64,000 nucleotides of DNA from UBA695 sp042691655 (GTDB taxonomy: Bacteria > Verrucomicrobiota > Verrucomicrobiia > Chthoniobacterales > Chthoniobacteraceae). Numbering within the stretch: position 1 is the stretch's first letter; each line of letters opens with the position of its first letter. Below are positions 1 through 9,328 of the stretch, piece after piece. The stretch spans positions 2,914,001 to 2,978,000 of the forward strand of contig CP170506.1 of assembly GCA_042691655.1 (NCBI GenBank), written 5' to 3'. A program made the position numbers and the translations under genes. Under the pieces are notes generated by a model that ran no database searches, was not told the origin of the DNA, and worked only from the letters and a program-made list of their open reading frames with translations.

Positions 1-202
1 AAGGTTTCCAGGGCAGGATCGCATCCGACAGTTTTTCCCCCCACTTGAACCATGCTGCCGCACAGGGCTCCGGCACCACAACCGATATCAAGAACCCGTT
101 TCGGTTTGTATGGAAAGACGTCGTTCTCAACCTTCCTTAGAATCCGCGCAGAAAATTCATTCGGCTCTTTTTTTTAGCTTGATATACATGCAGTGCCTTC
201 AT
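1..202 (-). CDS. Partial SAM-dependent methyltransferase, apparent frameshift
   Basis: This is the N-terminal end of a class I methyltransferase that runs off the left edge. The minus strand reads a typical motif I, VLDIGCGAGAL, followed by GGKTVGCDPALE, in one frame. No start codon is available in that frame, because a TAA stop lies just upstream. An ATG at 202 opens a different frame (MKALHVYQAKKK) and joins the methyltransferase frame only if the run of eight A residues (plus-strand T run 168-175) had nine. The gene therefore carries a one-base slip at a homopolymer, or the read has an error there. It lies 37 bases after the next methyltransferase gene and is probably in the same operon. 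The substrate is unknown but is likely a sugar of the polysaccharide. Confidence 0.6.
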
Positions 203-239
203 GATAAGCACCACCGTATCCCATTCATTTTTTCGACTA

Positions 240-884
240 TTACCCCGTGAACGGTTTGTAAAACATTACCCCCATACACTTGGAAAAGGCATTGCCAGGA
301 AAGGGAATCCGCCAGCCCAGACCAGGCAGATTATCCTCATTCGAAAAATACCACGAGATAAAATCAAGACCGTTCTCGGCAAGCAAATGCCTGAAATCAC
401 GGCGTAAAAGTGCAGTGATATGATGGGGATAGTTATTGCCCAAAAAGCAACGATGCTGCCCCAGAAACAAAAAGGCCATCTTACTTAGAACTGAATGCTG
501 ATTTGGCGTAGATATAAAACCATGCCCCCCAGGCTTTACGCACCGCGCAGATTCACGCAAGAAATGGCGAGGGTTCTCCACATGTTCAATACACTCCAGC
601 GAAAACAAGAAGTCGATGGATGAATCGGAAACAGGCCACCGTTCGTTCAAGTCGGCACACAATACTTCCACATTATCGCCAATAGCAACTGGAGGAGGAG
701 AGAAATCAACAAACACCACCTTTTTGCATTGTGGGGCCAATAGGCGCGTCAATTCTCCTCGTCCGCCACCAATATCACCAACTGTCATATCTGCGCGTTC
801 TCCCTCGACGTTTCGCCACGCAGAAATGGCCATTCGCTTGATATAATCAGGGGATGTTCCCTCGTCTTGAACTCCGACTTTCAT
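240..884 (-). CDS. Class I SAM-dependent methyltransferase
   Basis: A 214-residue protein with a Rossmann-fold methyltransferase core. Motif I is VGDIGGGRG at about residues 35-43. The acidic residue after strand 2 is in VVFVDFS, and the later SLECIEHVENPRHFLRE and VKPGGHGFIST stretches match the methyltransferase type 11/12 pattern. It probably methylates a sugar or nucleotide-sugar in the cytoplasm during polysaccharide synthesis. It sits between a glycosyltransferase gene and a second, partial methyltransferase gene on the same strand. No substrate can be assigned from sequence. Confidence 0.8.
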   Translation of the reverse strand: MKVGVQDEGTSPDYIKRMAISAWRNVEGERADMTVGDIGGGRGELTRLLAPQCKKVVFVDFSPPPVAIGDNVEVLCADLNERWPVSDSSIDFLFSLECIEHVENPRHFLRESARCVKPGGHGFISTPNQHSVLSKMAFLFLGQHRCFLGNNYPHHITALLRRDFRHLLAENGLDFISWYFSNEDNLPGLGWRIPFPGNAFSKCMGVMFYKPFTG

Positions 885-911
885 AGTTTATTATTCTTCT
901 GCCATTTGCCG

Positions 912-1787
912 TCATTTCATTCCGAAGAGCTGCCATCTCTCTTGAAAATAGCGAACGCCTTGGGCGTAAAATTGATCTCTCATCGTAGCAACATAATGCG
1001 TGCAGATTACCTCAGACGGTGCCTTCGCGCTACCCATGTGAACCTGATAGGCTGGGGACAAAAATCGGTATCCGTAGCGTGAACTCAATAGAGCATATAT
1101 GGACTGTTCCAAAATATGCCGCCAACCGGACAATGCCTCAGTTTCAGACAATGCTCTCTCGATCAGAGGTAAGTCTATACTTTCTTTGTTGATAACCGAC
1201 AGCCCCGAATTGCAGTCTTCCATGACCTCGCGATGAATGAGTGACTTTGCCTCGACCGGCGTAAACAAGGACAAAACCCCAGCTTGGCGGCAAAAACAAT
1301 TTGGCTGCTTTTGCGGTTCCAAGAGAGTATCGACAATTTCACAGGGATCGCCGAAAAACAGAATATCGGAATCCATAATCAGGTACCGTCCCGAACGAAT
1401 GGCAAAATACGGATCAAACAATTTTCTTGCTAAAATATATTCATTTCGTAAGGCCCTGCACTTTGGATATTCCACTAGCCCGGCCATTGTGGAGGCAGTC
1501 ATCTCGTCGGACTCCAAAATGTGGGCACCGCATAGATGAGACATAAGCAATCCGCGACTTGAGGCATCCAATGTGCCATCATCAGCGATCCAAACATCCC
1601 AGTTCCTTTTACTGCTCCAGATCAAGCTTTTCAGGGCCCACAGGGCCATCAGCAGGTCTCTGCGCCCCGTTAATATCCAGACCTTCAACGGAGAATCGGG
1701 GGCACAAGCTTGCGGGGATGTTGCCAAGACGATATCCGGGCGATAACGACTAGCCGCCACCTTTGTGCGCTGTTTTACACCCATCAT
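912..1787 (-). CDS. GT-A fold glycosyltransferase
   Basis: A probable nucleotide-sugar-dependent glycosyltransferase. It has a metal-binding DxD-type motif in YLIMDSDILFFGDP (D139 and D141 from the chosen start). WIADDGT lies about 70 residues earlier, and NSGLSVINKE follows later, as in GT8/GT32-like enzymes. The frame stays open up to a TTG at 1868, but that start would overlap the upstream gene by 37 bases. The ATG at 1787 avoids the overlap and is preferred. No membrane segment is evident, so it should act at the cytoplasmic face on the lipid-linked glycan. The donor and acceptor sugars cannot be told. Confidence 0.75.
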   Translation of the reverse strand: MMGVKQRTKVAASRYRPDIVLATSPQACAPDSPLKVWILTGRRDLLMALWALKSLIWSSKRNWDVWIADDGTLDASSRGLLMSHLCGAHILESDEMTASTMAGLVEYPKCRALRNEYILARKLFDPYFAIRSGRYLIMDSDILFFGDPCEIVDTLLEPQKQPNCFCRQAGVLSLFTPVEAKSLIHREVMEDCNSGLSVINKESIDLPLIERALSETEALSGWRHILEQSIYALLSSRYGYRFLSPAYQVHMGSAKAPSEVICTHYVATMRDQFYAQGVRYFQERWQLFGMK

Positions 1788-1831
1788 AAATAGACGGTTT
1801 CGCACTCCGACAGATATTGCGTTTAGAATTG

Positions 1832-2977
1832 TCAAAATTTTGTTTTTTTGAGCATGCCATGCGAACAACTATTGCCCTCGTCCATGCGCAACAATTTTTC
1901 ATAGGCGTATCCAATTTTTTCCGGACTAGAGAGCAAAGCAATCCGCGCGCTCCCATTTTTACCCACTTCATTCGCCAAAATTGGATCTGCGATCAAAGTG
2001 CACAGACGATCAGCCAGCATTTCCGTTTCATGTTCATGCAGAAGAAATCCCTGGCTGTGATCAAGAATAATTTCACCCAATCCGCCATGAAGAATGGAGG
2101 CAACTACTGGTACCCCATAGGACATCGCCTCCTGAGGCGTTACTGGCAACGCATCCCAATCGGAATTAAATAAAACAGCATTGAGGCTTTGATAGAATAT
2201 TTTCATCTCCTTGATCCATCCTAGCCAAAATACCTTTTCCTGAATTCCAAGATCGGTAGCAAGTGACATCAGCCTATTTTTTTCCGGGCCATCCCCAGCA
2301 ATGACAAAGCGAACCTTCGGCAGTTCCGCAGATACCTTTGCCGCGACTTTTAGAAAGACATCCCAGCGTTTTCGCTTAATAAGCCATCCAGCATTCCCAA
2401 CGAGAGGAACATCAAGCCCTGGCAGACGAAGAATGTTACGGGCGGTTTGGCGATCCGTCTCCGAATGAGCCTCTCGCATTTCCATAGGGTAACGAATTAC
2501 GTGTGATATCTCGCCAAGTGGCGGATAGATATTTTCGGCTTCCCGCCGAACAAACTCTGACGGAAACACGATCGCACGGAACCGCTTGCAAGCATTCGCG
2601 TAGATGATACGCCACTGCCAGATACGTTTTACACCGCTGTGATGAAAATGAATCGCTAGAACTCGCCGCCCCCAGCAAACATTGCCTAAGGCCAATTGAG
2701 CCATCAAATTGTGTCCTGTCATCAGTATGGAATCCGGCGCACTCGCCTGTATCAATTTTCTAAGTAACAGCCAGTTTCGCATTCTCCCTTCGCCAATGTA
2801 ATCAAGTCCTTTCGATGAAATGCCAGCAGTATCCAGGGCTTCCGTCAAAGCTCCAAGGGGGTTTAAAGACAAGAGACTAACGCGATGTCCGTTCTGAATA
2901 AATCCTTTCATCAACCGAAGAGAAGCCTGCTCCATCCCTCCAAGGTTTGTACACTGAATAATATTTAGAAGATTCAT
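1832..2977 (-). CDS. Glycosyltransferase family 4 protein
   Basis: A 381-residue GT-B fold enzyme. The N-terminal acceptor domain starts MNLLNIIQCTNLGGMEQASL, with the Gly-rich loop usual for GT4. The C-terminal donor domain has VIAGDGPE (about 226-232) and the EX7E-like segment PVTPQEAMSYGVPVVAS (278-294), which binds the nucleotide-sugar. It lies 10 bases downstream of the Wzy-like polymerase gene, so the two are probably translated from one message. It adds one sugar to the growing repeat unit. The linkage is unknown. Confidence 0.85.
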   Translation of the reverse strand: MNLLNIIQCTNLGGMEQASLRLMKGFIQNGHRVSLLSLNPLGALTEALDTAGISSKGLDYIGEGRMRNWLLLRKLIQASAPDSILMTGHNLMAQLALGNVCWGRRVLAIHFHHSGVKRIWQWRIIYANACKRFRAIVFPSEFVRREAENIYPPLGEISHVIRYPMEMREAHSETDRQTARNILRLPGLDVPLVGNAGWLIKRKRWDVFLKVAAKVSAELPKVRFVIAGDGPEKNRLMSLATDLGIQEKVFWLGWIKEMKIFYQSLNAVLFNSDWDALPVTPQEAMSYGVPVVASILHGGLGEIILDHSQGFLLHEHETEMLADRLCTLIADPILANEVGKNGSARIALLSSPEKIGYAYEKLLRMDEGNSCSHGMLKKTKF

Positions 2978-2987
2978 TTTCGCCTAT

Positions 2988-4268
2988 TTACGTGTTTCTA
3001 TAGATCATCTCCTCACGATTAACCCAAAGGATCAATGCGCACGGCCAGAATGACATCCCAAACCAAGCGAAAATTCCGGGCAAGTCACCGCCCCTCATCA
3101 ATGGTACTATAGACGCGCATAACAATGCCCTTACCAAGACGCCAGAAAAGGGATGAATACGGGTCGACCAAACCACAAGCTTTGCAATGCCTAGTCCATA
3201 TATCATTGAAAGAAGAACGATTCCATATACTCCTCCCTCTTGATAGAATGAACCGAAGAGCGATGGAGAAATTCCCAAACAAAACCCATCATCTTTTGTG
3301 ATCAGTCGAAGTTTGTTCATATAGGATCCTACAGGTTTTCCAGGCCATAATGCGCGGGGGATCGGGCGTAGGAGGATATCAAAATGCTCCTTCCCATAAC
3401 TCCAATTCAATCGCGCTGGATAAATTTGCCGTAGCATAACAAACCCGTCGAGCATGTTAGCGTCTTCTCCTGAGATCGCCCTTTGCCACGCTACATTTTG
3501 CAACGCATCCTCCTGATCATTCCGATTGCGCATCGCTCCAGCAACCATAAAAATGGCCAGTGTTGCCCCGAAAACCCCTCCAAGAATTAACAACCGCTGT
3601 CTGGAAGAACATCCGAGCGACAGAATAATCCCTCCAACCATTAACAAGCCAAGAAACATAAAACGCCCAGTAACATTGAACGTATTTTGCGCCAGCACAA
3701 TCAAAGCCAATGCAGCCATAGCTTTTTGTCCTGTACTTTTAAATGCGCCAAATTTCCATAGTAAAATTGTAAGGCACCCCACGCCCACCAACATCATCGG
3801 AAGAAGCACAAGGTATTTACTGACCTCAAATCCCATATTCCTCCCAGCTTGCACTTGCTCAAGAACCGATGCGCGTGAGAAATATACAATGGGAATAGCC
3901 AGGAGAATGAGGACGAAGAGTCTGTTGCGTATCCACGATTCGAACTTTCGTGGCAAATCGAAGCGGAGATTTCCAACCTGTTTATCTTGGACATACATAT
4001 ACGTTCCCAGTAATATTCCATGCCCCAACATAATCAATTTAAGGGCTTCCAGGGCCGACTCCGCATCAATTACAGAGAATCCAAGGTTATTTATGACGAC
4101 CCATCCCGACAAATTATGTTGCACAGCCCAATAGCGGTAAGTCGAAATGTAAAACAAAAATGCAGAAATCAGCAAAGGAATTTCGTCATTTCGCCGTAGA
4201 AACCAAAAGAGTCCCAAAAGGAAAAACAAGAAATGGACGCTGGCTAAGATAGAGAATTCCATATTCAC
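2988..4268 (-). CDS. O-antigen/oligosaccharide repeat-unit polymerase (Wzy-like)
   Basis: A 426-residue very hydrophobic protein with about ten predicted membrane helices. Loop signatures seen in Wzy-like polymerases are present: RPIPRALWPGKP at 301-311, followed by GISPSLFGSFYQEGGVYGI. Proteins of this type join undecaprenyl-linked repeat units on the periplasmic side of the inner membrane. Sequence conservation in this family is low, so the call rests on topology, the IPR..WP.KP motif and the surrounding glycosyltransferase genes. It is one of two polymerase/ligase-like proteins in the locus; the other is at 27,383-29,722. Confidence 0.75.
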   Translation of the reverse strand: MNMEFSILASVHFLFFLLGLFWFLRRNDEIPLLISAFLFYISTYRYWAVQHNLSGWVVINNLGFSVIDAESALEALKLIMLGHGILLGTYMYVQDKQVGNLRFDLPRKFESWIRNRLFVLILLAIPIVYFSRASVLEQVQAGRNMGFEVSKYLVLLPMMLVGVGCLTILLWKFGAFKSTGQKAMAALALIVLAQNTFNVTGRFMFLGLLMVGGIILSLGCSSRQRLLILGGVFGATLAIFMVAGAMRNRNDQEDALQNVAWQRAISGEDANMLDGFVMLRQIYPARLNWSYGKEHFDILLRPIPRALWPGKPVGSYMNKLRLITKDDGFCLGISPSLFGSFYQEGGVYGIVLLSMIYGLGIAKLVVWSTRIHPFSGVLVRALLCASIVPLMRGGDLPGIFAWFGMSFWPCALILWVNREEMIYRNT

Positions 4269-4279
4269 GCGAAAATATT

Positions 4280-5485
4280 TTATTCCAGTTCAACCAATTG
4301 CCGTCCCAAAGCATCAATATGAAATGATGGTCCGACGCCTGAATTGGCTGCCATGTGCGCTAACTCAGAGGGTTTCCTCAAAAGGCGCAATAATACATTC
4401 GCAATACAGAGGCCGGATACCGTTTCGAGCACAATACCATTATGCCCATCCTTGATCACTTCCCCACAGAATCGCGTGGTGATGACTGGAAGTTTCCACG
4501 CTTGGGCTTCCAACTGAGTCAGGCCGAATCCATCAGAGTGGGTAGGAAACAAAAACACATCGGCTCGCTGATAAAATATCGCAGTACGGCTACGCGGCAC
4601 TGCGCCAAACCATTTAATTTGTGGGTTATCCTGTGACGCAGCAATTTGTACCGGCCCTACGACCCAAAGTTCAATAGCACTACCAGATACTAATGAAATT
4701 GCATTCAGGACCTCAGCTATTCCTTTTCGTAGATTCGCTTGTCCCAGAAATAACACCCTCAATGGGCGCTCAGTCGTAAATACAGATGGATAAATTCTGG
4801 AAAATGAGGCGGAGGCAATCGATAAATTGTAGGCAAGTGGAACTACTGAGATTTTATCAGACGCAACGCCTTCTTTTCGCAAACCCTCACGACTCCAGTT
4901 CGAATTCACCACAATCACATCAGCGATATCACATTCCTCCCTCCAATGCTGCCAATAGCTAATCGGCGGGTTTTTGTGCGCAACAGCCAAGTTCGGATGT
5001 TCTTCAGCCAGACGATCAACAAGACACGCTTCAACCGGTCCGGGATCAATTTGCCCTAGTACCGTTTTCCAGCCTCGCAGTTTGGCCCAACGAAATATTT
5101 CCAGCGCCGCGTAGCTGTAGGCAAAAAGAACGTTGCGGTGCCCCGGTATATCCAGCGATGCAGGCGATGCATCAAGCGTCCGAATCGCTTGTTTTTGAAA
5201 CCAGCGATTCCGTTTAATGATAAGCGGCCAACCTTTTATCCCTCTGGATCGGCAAATCGCCTCGAACAATATCAAACGGTTGGTTGCCGTCGCCACAAGT
5301 GAATTGACAAGTTTGGAGTCATAACGTTCGCGCAATGCCCGCCTTATGCAACCCAGTGGGCTTCCTGGATTCACCCAGGCGTCGGTAAATAACAAACTTA
5401 ACCTTTGCAGATCATGCAAGGCGCGTGGCACTGCATAGTGTTCGCGAGCACCAAGTTGGCAGCATATCCAGTTACAAGGCATCAT
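4280..5485 (-). CDS. Glycosyltransferase family 4 protein
   Basis: A 401-residue GT-B enzyme. The donor-binding half is clear: RVLFLGQANLRKGI (about 243-255), ELWVVGP, and DVFLFPTHSDGFGLTQLEA (309-327) with the conserved acidic residues of GT4. The N-terminal domain is divergent and has no obvious Gly-rich loop. The gene ends 11 bases before the Wzy-like gene begins and follows an acyltransferase gene. It is likely one of the sugar-adding steps of the repeat unit. Confidence 0.82.
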   Translation of the reverse strand: MMPCNWICCQLGAREHYAVPRALHDLQRLSLLFTDAWVNPGSPLGCIRRALRERYDSKLVNSLVATATNRLILFEAICRSRGIKGWPLIIKRNRWFQKQAIRTLDASPASLDIPGHRNVLFAYSYAALEIFRWAKLRGWKTVLGQIDPGPVEACLVDRLAEEHPNLAVAHKNPPISYWQHWREECDIADVIVVNSNWSREGLRKEGVASDKISVVPLAYNLSIASASFSRIYPSVFTTERPLRVLFLGQANLRKGIAEVLNAISLVSGSAIELWVVGPVQIAASQDNPQIKWFGAVPRSRTAIFYQRADVFLFPTHSDGFGLTQLEAQAWKLPVITTRFCGEVIKDGHNGIVLETVSGLCIANVLLRLLRKPSELAHMAANSGVGPSFHIDALGRQLVELE

Positions 5486-5514
5486 CGTTTCAATCTTCTC
5501 AGCTACTTTTCACA

Positions 5515-6693
5515 CTAGTTCTCTATATTCTGCAACGGGGCGAACATCGTCTTCGTCTGACTGGATTTTCCAATCAGGACTGTTCCTACAAAAGTGTCAC
5601 ATACAAACAAGCGATAACTAAGGAAACAAGCCCCCATCGTGACCACACTAACCATGAGGAACTTGACTCCGGCGCTAAATTCAAAACCAACCAGAATATT
5701 TTGCATCGCGAATACAATTGGAAGATGCACAAGATATACCCAATAAGACGCATCCACATGATAGCGAACACGACTGCTGTGAAAATTGCAGTATCGGCTA
5801 AATATTCCGATAAGAAACAGCGTTGAATACCAGGCATAATATATTTTGCTTACCGCCAAAAGGACCTCGATACCGCTACCGTTTTCTATTCCAAACGCAA
5901 ATGCCCAACCACTAATCGTCATGAAAACCGTGGCAACAAAATTCGCATTGCTTCGCTCGATGAGTTTATCAATAAGGTTAGGTTGCTGATGCAAAAGCCA
6001 ACCACCGATAAAAAAACTCGCATCAGTCCAGAAATCCACTGATATTTTGGACTCAAAAACAGTTTGTGATAACAAGCCGTTAATGGCAAACAAGAGCAAA
6101 ACTGGCATACCTAACACCACGGGCCCCCACCATGTCTGGATCAATCTCGCAAACCAGCGACTAGGTAGCATTTGAATCCGTGGAGTAAAAATACGACCTA
6201 CGGCAGACAGCATAATGGCACCCACATAAAATATTAACAGATCGCGCAGAAACCAAAGATGAAATACATTTCCAAGGCCCATCGCGTCCCTCCATGTCCA
6301 TCCAACAAATGGGGATCTCCAAATTCCATTTTCTATGTGAGTCGCTAACAAATTACAGAGCGGAACCAAGGTGTAACAACCGATAAGATAAGGTAGTCCA
6401 ATACGGACCAACCGCTTTTTTAAAAATAAGATTGTACCATACCGGTGAAAAGTCATTTGCGAAAAAAAACCCGCGATCAAGAAAAATAGCGGCATTCGGA
6501 ATCCGTGTATTATCGAACAGAAGAAGTCGAAAACCACCGATCTTGAGTGTTCCGCCAGCAACCAGCCTCCGCGAGTTTTATAAGCCATCGCCGAATGAAA
6601 AAACACGCCTATTAGCATGGCAGATGCACGGGCAGCATCCAGACCATGAAAACGAATAGGTTTTTGGTATAATTTTAGTAAAGATGTGGGCAT
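5515..6693 (-). CDS. Acyltransferase 3 family membrane protein (OpgC-like)
   Basis: A 392-residue integral membrane protein with about ten hydrophobic segments. The N-terminal FHGLDAARASAMLIGVFFHS is the family's first helix with its conserved His, and FRMPLFFLIAGFFSQ is the usual second signature. Acyltransferase 3 proteins (OpgC/MdoC, OafA) transfer acetyl or succinyl groups onto glycans across the inner membrane. Here the target is presumably the exopolysaccharide. A second family member in this cluster has been split by an insertion sequence (15,705-18,038), so this may be the only working acyltransferase 3 of the locus. Confidence 0.85.
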   Translation of the reverse strand: MPTSLLKLYQKPIRFHGLDAARASAMLIGVFFHSAMAYKTRGGWLLAEHSRSVVFDFFCSIIHGFRMPLFFLIAGFFSQMTFHRYGTILFLKKRLVRIGLPYLIGCYTLVPLCNLLATHIENGIWRSPFVGWTWRDAMGLGNVFHLWFLRDLLIFYVGAIMLSAVGRIFTPRIQMLPSRWFARLIQTWWGPVVLGMPVLLLFAINGLLSQTVFESKISVDFWTDASFFIGGWLLHQQPNLIDKLIERSNANFVATVFMTISGWAFAFGIENGSGIEVLLAVSKIYYAWYSTLFLIGIFSRYCNFHSSRVRYHVDASYWVYLVHLPIVFAMQNILVGFEFSAGVKFLMVSVVTMGACFLSYRLFVCDTFVGTVLIGKSSQTKTMFAPLQNIEN

Positions 6694-6770
6694 GGCGATT
6701 TTCTGAGTTTACCAATTCAGACAGGACTCGCAGAAATCGGTGCGTACCTAAATAGTTCGGGCTATTCAGC

Positions 6771-7310
6771 TTAGAAAAGCAATGGATTGAAATTCAGCCT
6801 ATAATCAATTTCTGGATTTCGCTCACCAATTTTTTTTGCAGGAACACCGGCCATAATAGCAAACGGCTCGACGTCCTTGGTTACAACCGCTCCCGCAGCA
6901 ACCACAGCGCCTTCTCCAATGGAAACGCCAGGCAGAATTACAGCTCTGTAGGCTATCCAGACGTGTTTCCCGATAACAACGTCGCCGCCGCGGTCAATAA
7001 AATACGCCGACTGAGGATCATGTCCCAATGTTAAAATAGTTGCTTCAGGACCAATCGAGACGTCGTCTCCTATACAAATCCGATAGCGTCTACCGTCTAA
7101 TAGACATCCTGAGTTGACGACATTTCGCTCGCCCAAAAACACTTTACGGCCATTCAGAAACCGGCTTCCAATTTGTACACACGCTCCTCTGCCAAACCGT
7201 CCCAACCACACCTTTAGGACACTGTGACGCAATGGGCGTAATGGAAGCCAGCCTACCCAGTGGTTATAGATATAGGCAATCGCAGCGCCAGCAAATATTT
7301 TGATGTTCAT
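6771..7310 (-). CDS. Hexapeptide-repeat acetyltransferase
   Basis: A 179-residue left-handed beta-helix acyltransferase. Imperfect hexapeptide repeats run from VFLGERNVVNSG through ICIGDDVSIGPEATI to VSIGEGAVVAAGAVV. The C-terminal AIMAGVPAKKIG segment is typical of WcaF/NodL/LacA-type O-acetyltransferases that use acetyl-CoA. It probably acetylates a sugar of the repeat unit in the cytoplasm. It is transcribed after the GT4 gene at 7,335 with a 24-base gap. Confidence 0.85.
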   Translation of the reverse strand: MNIKIFAGAAIAYIYNHWVGWLPLRPLRHSVLKVWLGRFGRGACVQIGSRFLNGRKVFLGERNVVNSGCLLDGRRYRICIGDDVSIGPEATILTLGHDPQSAYFIDRGGDVVIGKHVWIAYRAVILPGVSIGEGAVVAAGAVVTKDVEPFAIMAGVPAKKIGERNPEIDYRLNFNPLLF

Positions 7311-7334
7311 TTTAATATGGTCACATCTATTGGT

Positions 7335-8492
7335 TTACGCATGATTGCCGAACATACGATCAGCTACAATTTTGGCGTTATGCGACCATGATTGTTCAGT
7401 TTCATAGGCATCCCAGCGAGGCGCAATCTGCGACCCGATGGCCCTATCAAGGCCTTGTCGTAATGCCGATACACTATCTGGTTCAATCAACCAACCCAGA
7501 GTATACTTTTGAACAACGAAATGTAAATTTCCCTCACCACACGACGCAAGACACGGCTTTCTGTAGGTCACGGCGGCGCTAAGAACCGCGCTAGCGGAAC
7601 GAAAATTCCTACTGTAGGAAAGAAGAATCAAATCGGAAGCAATAAACAAGTTTCCAACGGCGTCCTCCTGGATGAATTCATTCAACCAGCGGCACCGATT
7701 ATGCACTCCCAGTGATTTAGCTAGTTCCTGATAGAATCTAATTGGTTTTTGCCCCGAAGATTGTTCTTTACCAGCAACAAGCAAGAAAATATTTGGAAAT
7801 TGGGCTATCGATTTGATAGCTAAATCCAAATTCTTCCCATCACGAATGTGTCCAAATGAAAGTATTAGAAACGCATCCCTAGGAATTTTCAGCCTGCGTC
7901 GCGTCTCCTCGCGCGACTCGGTGGGTAGAGGGAAGTGCAGCGATCCGATAGGAATTATGGTTGTGCACATCTGAGGCATAGGAATGCCTGTATCCAATAA
8001 AATATTGTCATGCACAAATGCTTCCCGCATAAACGAGTAGGCGCTTGTAATCGAACGCCGATGCCACCATAATGGCCCATATACATAGTCACGCACAGGG
8101 TCGTGCACCACCGCGCCAAACACAGCACCAGCGCGAGCAAATCTGCGAAACCGCCATGCCCAGAGCGGGGCGAAATATTCGGCGTAAGAACCAAACAGCA
8201 CATGGCGGAACTTTCCTCTGGATATCGTCTGCGCAAGTTTCGCGTAATTGTAAAGTAGGATATAAAAGTTGCATAACTTGCGAATCGCCACGCATTCTCC
8301 CCCACTATGGGGTCTAGGTTCTTTTAACAACGGCAAAAGCGTGTACGATCCACCGCTCTTATGTCGAGAATATGCAGGCGATGAAAGCATCACCACCTCA
8401 ACGCCAAGCTCGGCAAGTGCTATCGCTTGCTCATGCGCATAATCAGCGAGGCCCCCAGAACTTCCTGGCGAATAATAGAGCAGTCTAGGCAT
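7335..8492 (-). CDS. Glycosyltransferase family 4 protein
   Basis: A 385-residue GT-B enzyme. The N-terminus MPRLLYYSPGSSGGLADYAH carries the acceptor-domain Gly-rich loop. The C-terminal half carries FLILSFGHIRDGKNLDLAI and IFLLVAGKE, then a SYSRNFRSASAVLSAAV region in place of the strict EX7E motif. It belongs to the repeat-unit assembly set. The donor sugar cannot be predicted. Confidence 0.82.
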   Translation of the reverse strand: MPRLLYYSPGSSGGLADYAHEQAIALAELGVEVVMLSSPAYSRHKSGGSYTLLPLLKEPRPHSGGECVAIRKLCNFYILLYNYAKLAQTISRGKFRHVLFGSYAEYFAPLWAWRFRRFARAGAVFGAVVHDPVRDYVYGPLWWHRRSITSAYSFMREAFVHDNILLDTGIPMPQMCTTIIPIGSLHFPLPTESREETRRRLKIPRDAFLILSFGHIRDGKNLDLAIKSIAQFPNIFLLVAGKEQSSGQKPIRFYQELAKSLGVHNRCRWLNEFIQEDAVGNLFIASDLILLSYSRNFRSASAVLSAAVTYRKPCLASCGEGNLHFVVQKYTLGWLIEPDSVSALRQGLDRAIGSQIAPRWDAYETEQSWSHNAKIVADRMFGNHA

Positions 8493-8534
8493 TATAGTTG
8501 AAATATCTCAAGTGAGCAGCCATTAAAATATGAG

Positions 8535-9281
8535 TTAGAAGTTGTTAAAGTGGTTCCAGGGACGCTCTTCGTCGGACACTTTTTCTAGAACTAGAAGATT
8601 AGAAAAGCCGTTCGGCCAGAAAGTGCGAAGCGGCTTTCGCTTGATGACTGCAGCAGCAATATGGCGAAGCTTGTATGCCGTTGGAGGTTCAAGCTGGGGG
8701 GTATCCCAGGGGCGATATTTTCCTTGTGTCTGAATGTAACGATACAGTTTCTTTACAGAGGGAAGCAAAAGGTCGTGAAAAACCATCCAGCCACCAATCC
8801 GAAGCAACTTATCTGCAAAAAAGTAATCAATTAGCTTGTAATGAAACGTATGCATCCCGTCGATAAAAGCAAAATCAAACAACTCCCCCTGTGCGGTCAA
8901 CTGCGGCATCATTATGTGGGCAGGCCCCTCCATTAATGAAAAGCACTCATTTAGGCGATGTTCCGAAAGAAGATTAATGGCGGCGTAATCGTGTGAGGTT
9001 GACTGCTCCGGGTCTATTCCATAATGGCGTCCGCCATTGCCAGCAACAGCTTGGGCTATAGCTAAAGTGCTAATTCCATTTGCAACGCCTGTCTCTACAC
9101 ACCGCTTGCACCCGTTTTTATAGATTATTCCAGCGAGTATTGCGGCTTCCTTTTTCGTAACTGAGCCAACAATTTCGCGCTGATTCCCATTACGATCATG
9201 TACCCAACCGCGATCAATTACCGCGTCAGTCATTAGACAGTATTCTTGCGGAAGACAAAAGCTGCATGTCGTTGTCGCCAT
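8535..9281 (-). CDS. Class I methyltransferase (Methyltransf_24 type)
   Basis: A 248-residue protein. CVETGVANGISTLAIAQAV (about 60-78) is the SAM-binding motif of the Methyltransf_24 group. HYGIDPE follows it, and FDFAFIDGMHTFHYKLIDY is the usual metal- or substrate-binding strand of this family. Such proteins methylate small molecules or sugars. The ATG at 9,281 gives a Cys-containing leader; translation could also start at the internal Met17. It is one of seven methyltransferase genes in the cluster. Confidence 0.78.
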   Translation of the reverse strand: MATTTCSFCLPQEYCLMTDAVIDRGWVHDRNGNQREIVGSVTKKEAAILAGIIYKNGCKRCVETGVANGISTLAIAQAVAGNGGRHYGIDPEQSTSHDYAAINLLSEHRLNECFSLMEGPAHIMMPQLTAQGELFDFAFIDGMHTFHYKLIDYFFADKLLRIGGWMVFHDLLLPSVKKLYRYIQTQGKYRPWDTPQLEPPTAYKLRHIAAAVIKRKPLRTFWPNGFSNLLVLEKVSDEERPWNHFNNF

Positions 9282-9328
9282 AGTATTATCCTATACTTTA
9301 AAAAGTTTACGTCGCGCCATAATTCATT

